13,809 nucleotides of DNA from the NCBI GenBank assembly GCA_028292075.1, contig JAQGNA010000665.1, positions 1-13,809 on the forward strand, read 5' to 3'. Made by a program: the position numbers and the translations under genes. Origin of the DNA: Rhodoferax sp. Its GTDB lineage: Bacteria; Pseudomonadota; Gammaproteobacteria; Burkholderiales; Burkholderiaceae. Shown piece after piece: positions 13,356-13,809 of the stretch. The notes below the pieces were generated by a model. The model was given only the letters and a program-made list of their open reading frames with translations, made no database searches and was not told the DNA's origin. Every line of letters begins with the position of its first letter. The stretch's first letter is position 1.

Positions 13356-13809
13356 TTACTTGAGGGCCAGGCCCATCGATTGCAGATAGGCCACCAGCGC
13401 GTCCATCTCGTTCTTGCCCATCACCGCGGCGGGCGCTTCGGCGATCTGGGCGTCGGTGTAGGGCACGCCCACACGCCGCAGCGCGGTCATGTGGTTGGCG
13501 GTGGTTTCGCCGTCGACCAGCGCCTTCTCGAGCCAGCTGTAGGCGGGCATGTTCGACTCTGGTACCAGGTCGCGCGGGTTGTTCAGGTGGATGCGGTGCC
13601 ATTCGTCGCTGTACTTGCCACCGACACGGTGCAGGTCGGGCCCGGTGCGCTTGCTGCCCCACTGAAAGGGGTGGTCATAGACGAATTCACCAGCTGTTGA
13701 ATAGTGGCCGTAGCGCAGGGTCTCGGCGCGGAACGGCCGGATCATCTGCGAGTGGCAGTTGTAGCAACCCTCGCGCAGGTAGATGTCGCGGCCCACCACC
13801 TGCAGCGGG
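13356..13809 (-). CDS. ccoO: cbb3-type cytochrome c oxidase subunit II, CcoO (5' part outside window)
   Basis: The C-terminal 151 or so residues of the monohaem c subunit. The haem-binding motif is [11 protein letters not shown] (CxxCH within EGCYNCH), followed by the conserved stretch [42 protein letters not shown] gives the axial Met, and the C-terminus is [21 protein letters not shown]. The frame runs open to the window edge with [10 protein letters not shown], so the true N-terminal anchor and start lie beyond it. ccoN is expected immediately upstream, outside the window. Confidence 0.97.
   Translation of the reverse strand, partial: PLQVVGRDIYLREGCYNCHSQMIRPFRAETLRYGHYSTAGEFVYDHPFQWGSKRTGPDLHRVGGKYSDEWHRIHLNNPRDLVPESNMPAYSWLEKALVDGETTANHMTALRRVGVPYTDAQIAEAPAAVMGKNEMDALVAYLQSMGLALK

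Noticed and set aside
1..13809. tRNA genes, CRISPR arrays, insertion sequences, attachment sites
   Set aside because: No cloverleaf-like T-loop sequence, no regularly spaced repeats, no transposase or integrase motifs and no terminal inverted repeats with target duplications were found by reading both strands.

Overview
The window looks like a chromosomal stretch of a high-GC betaproteobacterium, most likely Burkholderiales and probably Comamonadaceae (Variovorax/Acidovorax-like). This rests on strongly GC-rich codon third positions, the gene order of a cbb3 oxidase cluster, and small proteins of a kind I associate with that group. The genus is inference. No tRNA, rRNA, CRISPR, transposase or integrase was seen.

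Left part (1-5658, minus strand, read right to left): a tightly packed five-gene operon. Its order is a GT4 (MshA/sucrose-synthase-like) glycosyltransferase, a classical short-chain dehydrogenase, a GmhB-type HAD phosphatase with the zinc loop, a GT9 heptosyltransferase-like enzyme, and a NodU/CmcH carbamoyltransferase cut by the window edge. Every junction overlaps (4, 10, 13 and 4 bp), so translation is probably coupled. Together they suggest making and decorating a heptose-containing, carbamoylated glycan or glycoconjugate; the product is unknown.

Middle (5659-8526, plus strand): a divergent intergenic region carrying a run of short inverted repeats, then small, poorly characterised genes. 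These are a GlcG/HbpS-like protein, a 45-residue single-span membrane microprotein, a 94-residue hypothetical, two tandem paralogous small proteins (the RTFL-LHDF-HRLAV family, named here for visible motifs), and a 94-residue possibly winged-helix protein. This is the most accessory-looking part.

Right-middle (8527-9415): a universal stress protein gene. Upstream of it lies a near-consensus FNR/ANR box placed exactly as in a class II FNR promoter (centre 41.5 bp before the inferred start, with a -10-like CATACT). A long hairpin follows the gene, between it and the convergent cco cluster.

Right part (9416-13809, minus strand): a cbb3-type cytochrome c oxidase cluster, ccoO (partial)-ccoQ-ccoP-ccoG-ccoH, then a 79-residue two-span protein and a TauE/SafE (DsbD_2-like) membrane protein. 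It serves microaerobic respiration, which fits the FNR-controlled stress gene beside it.
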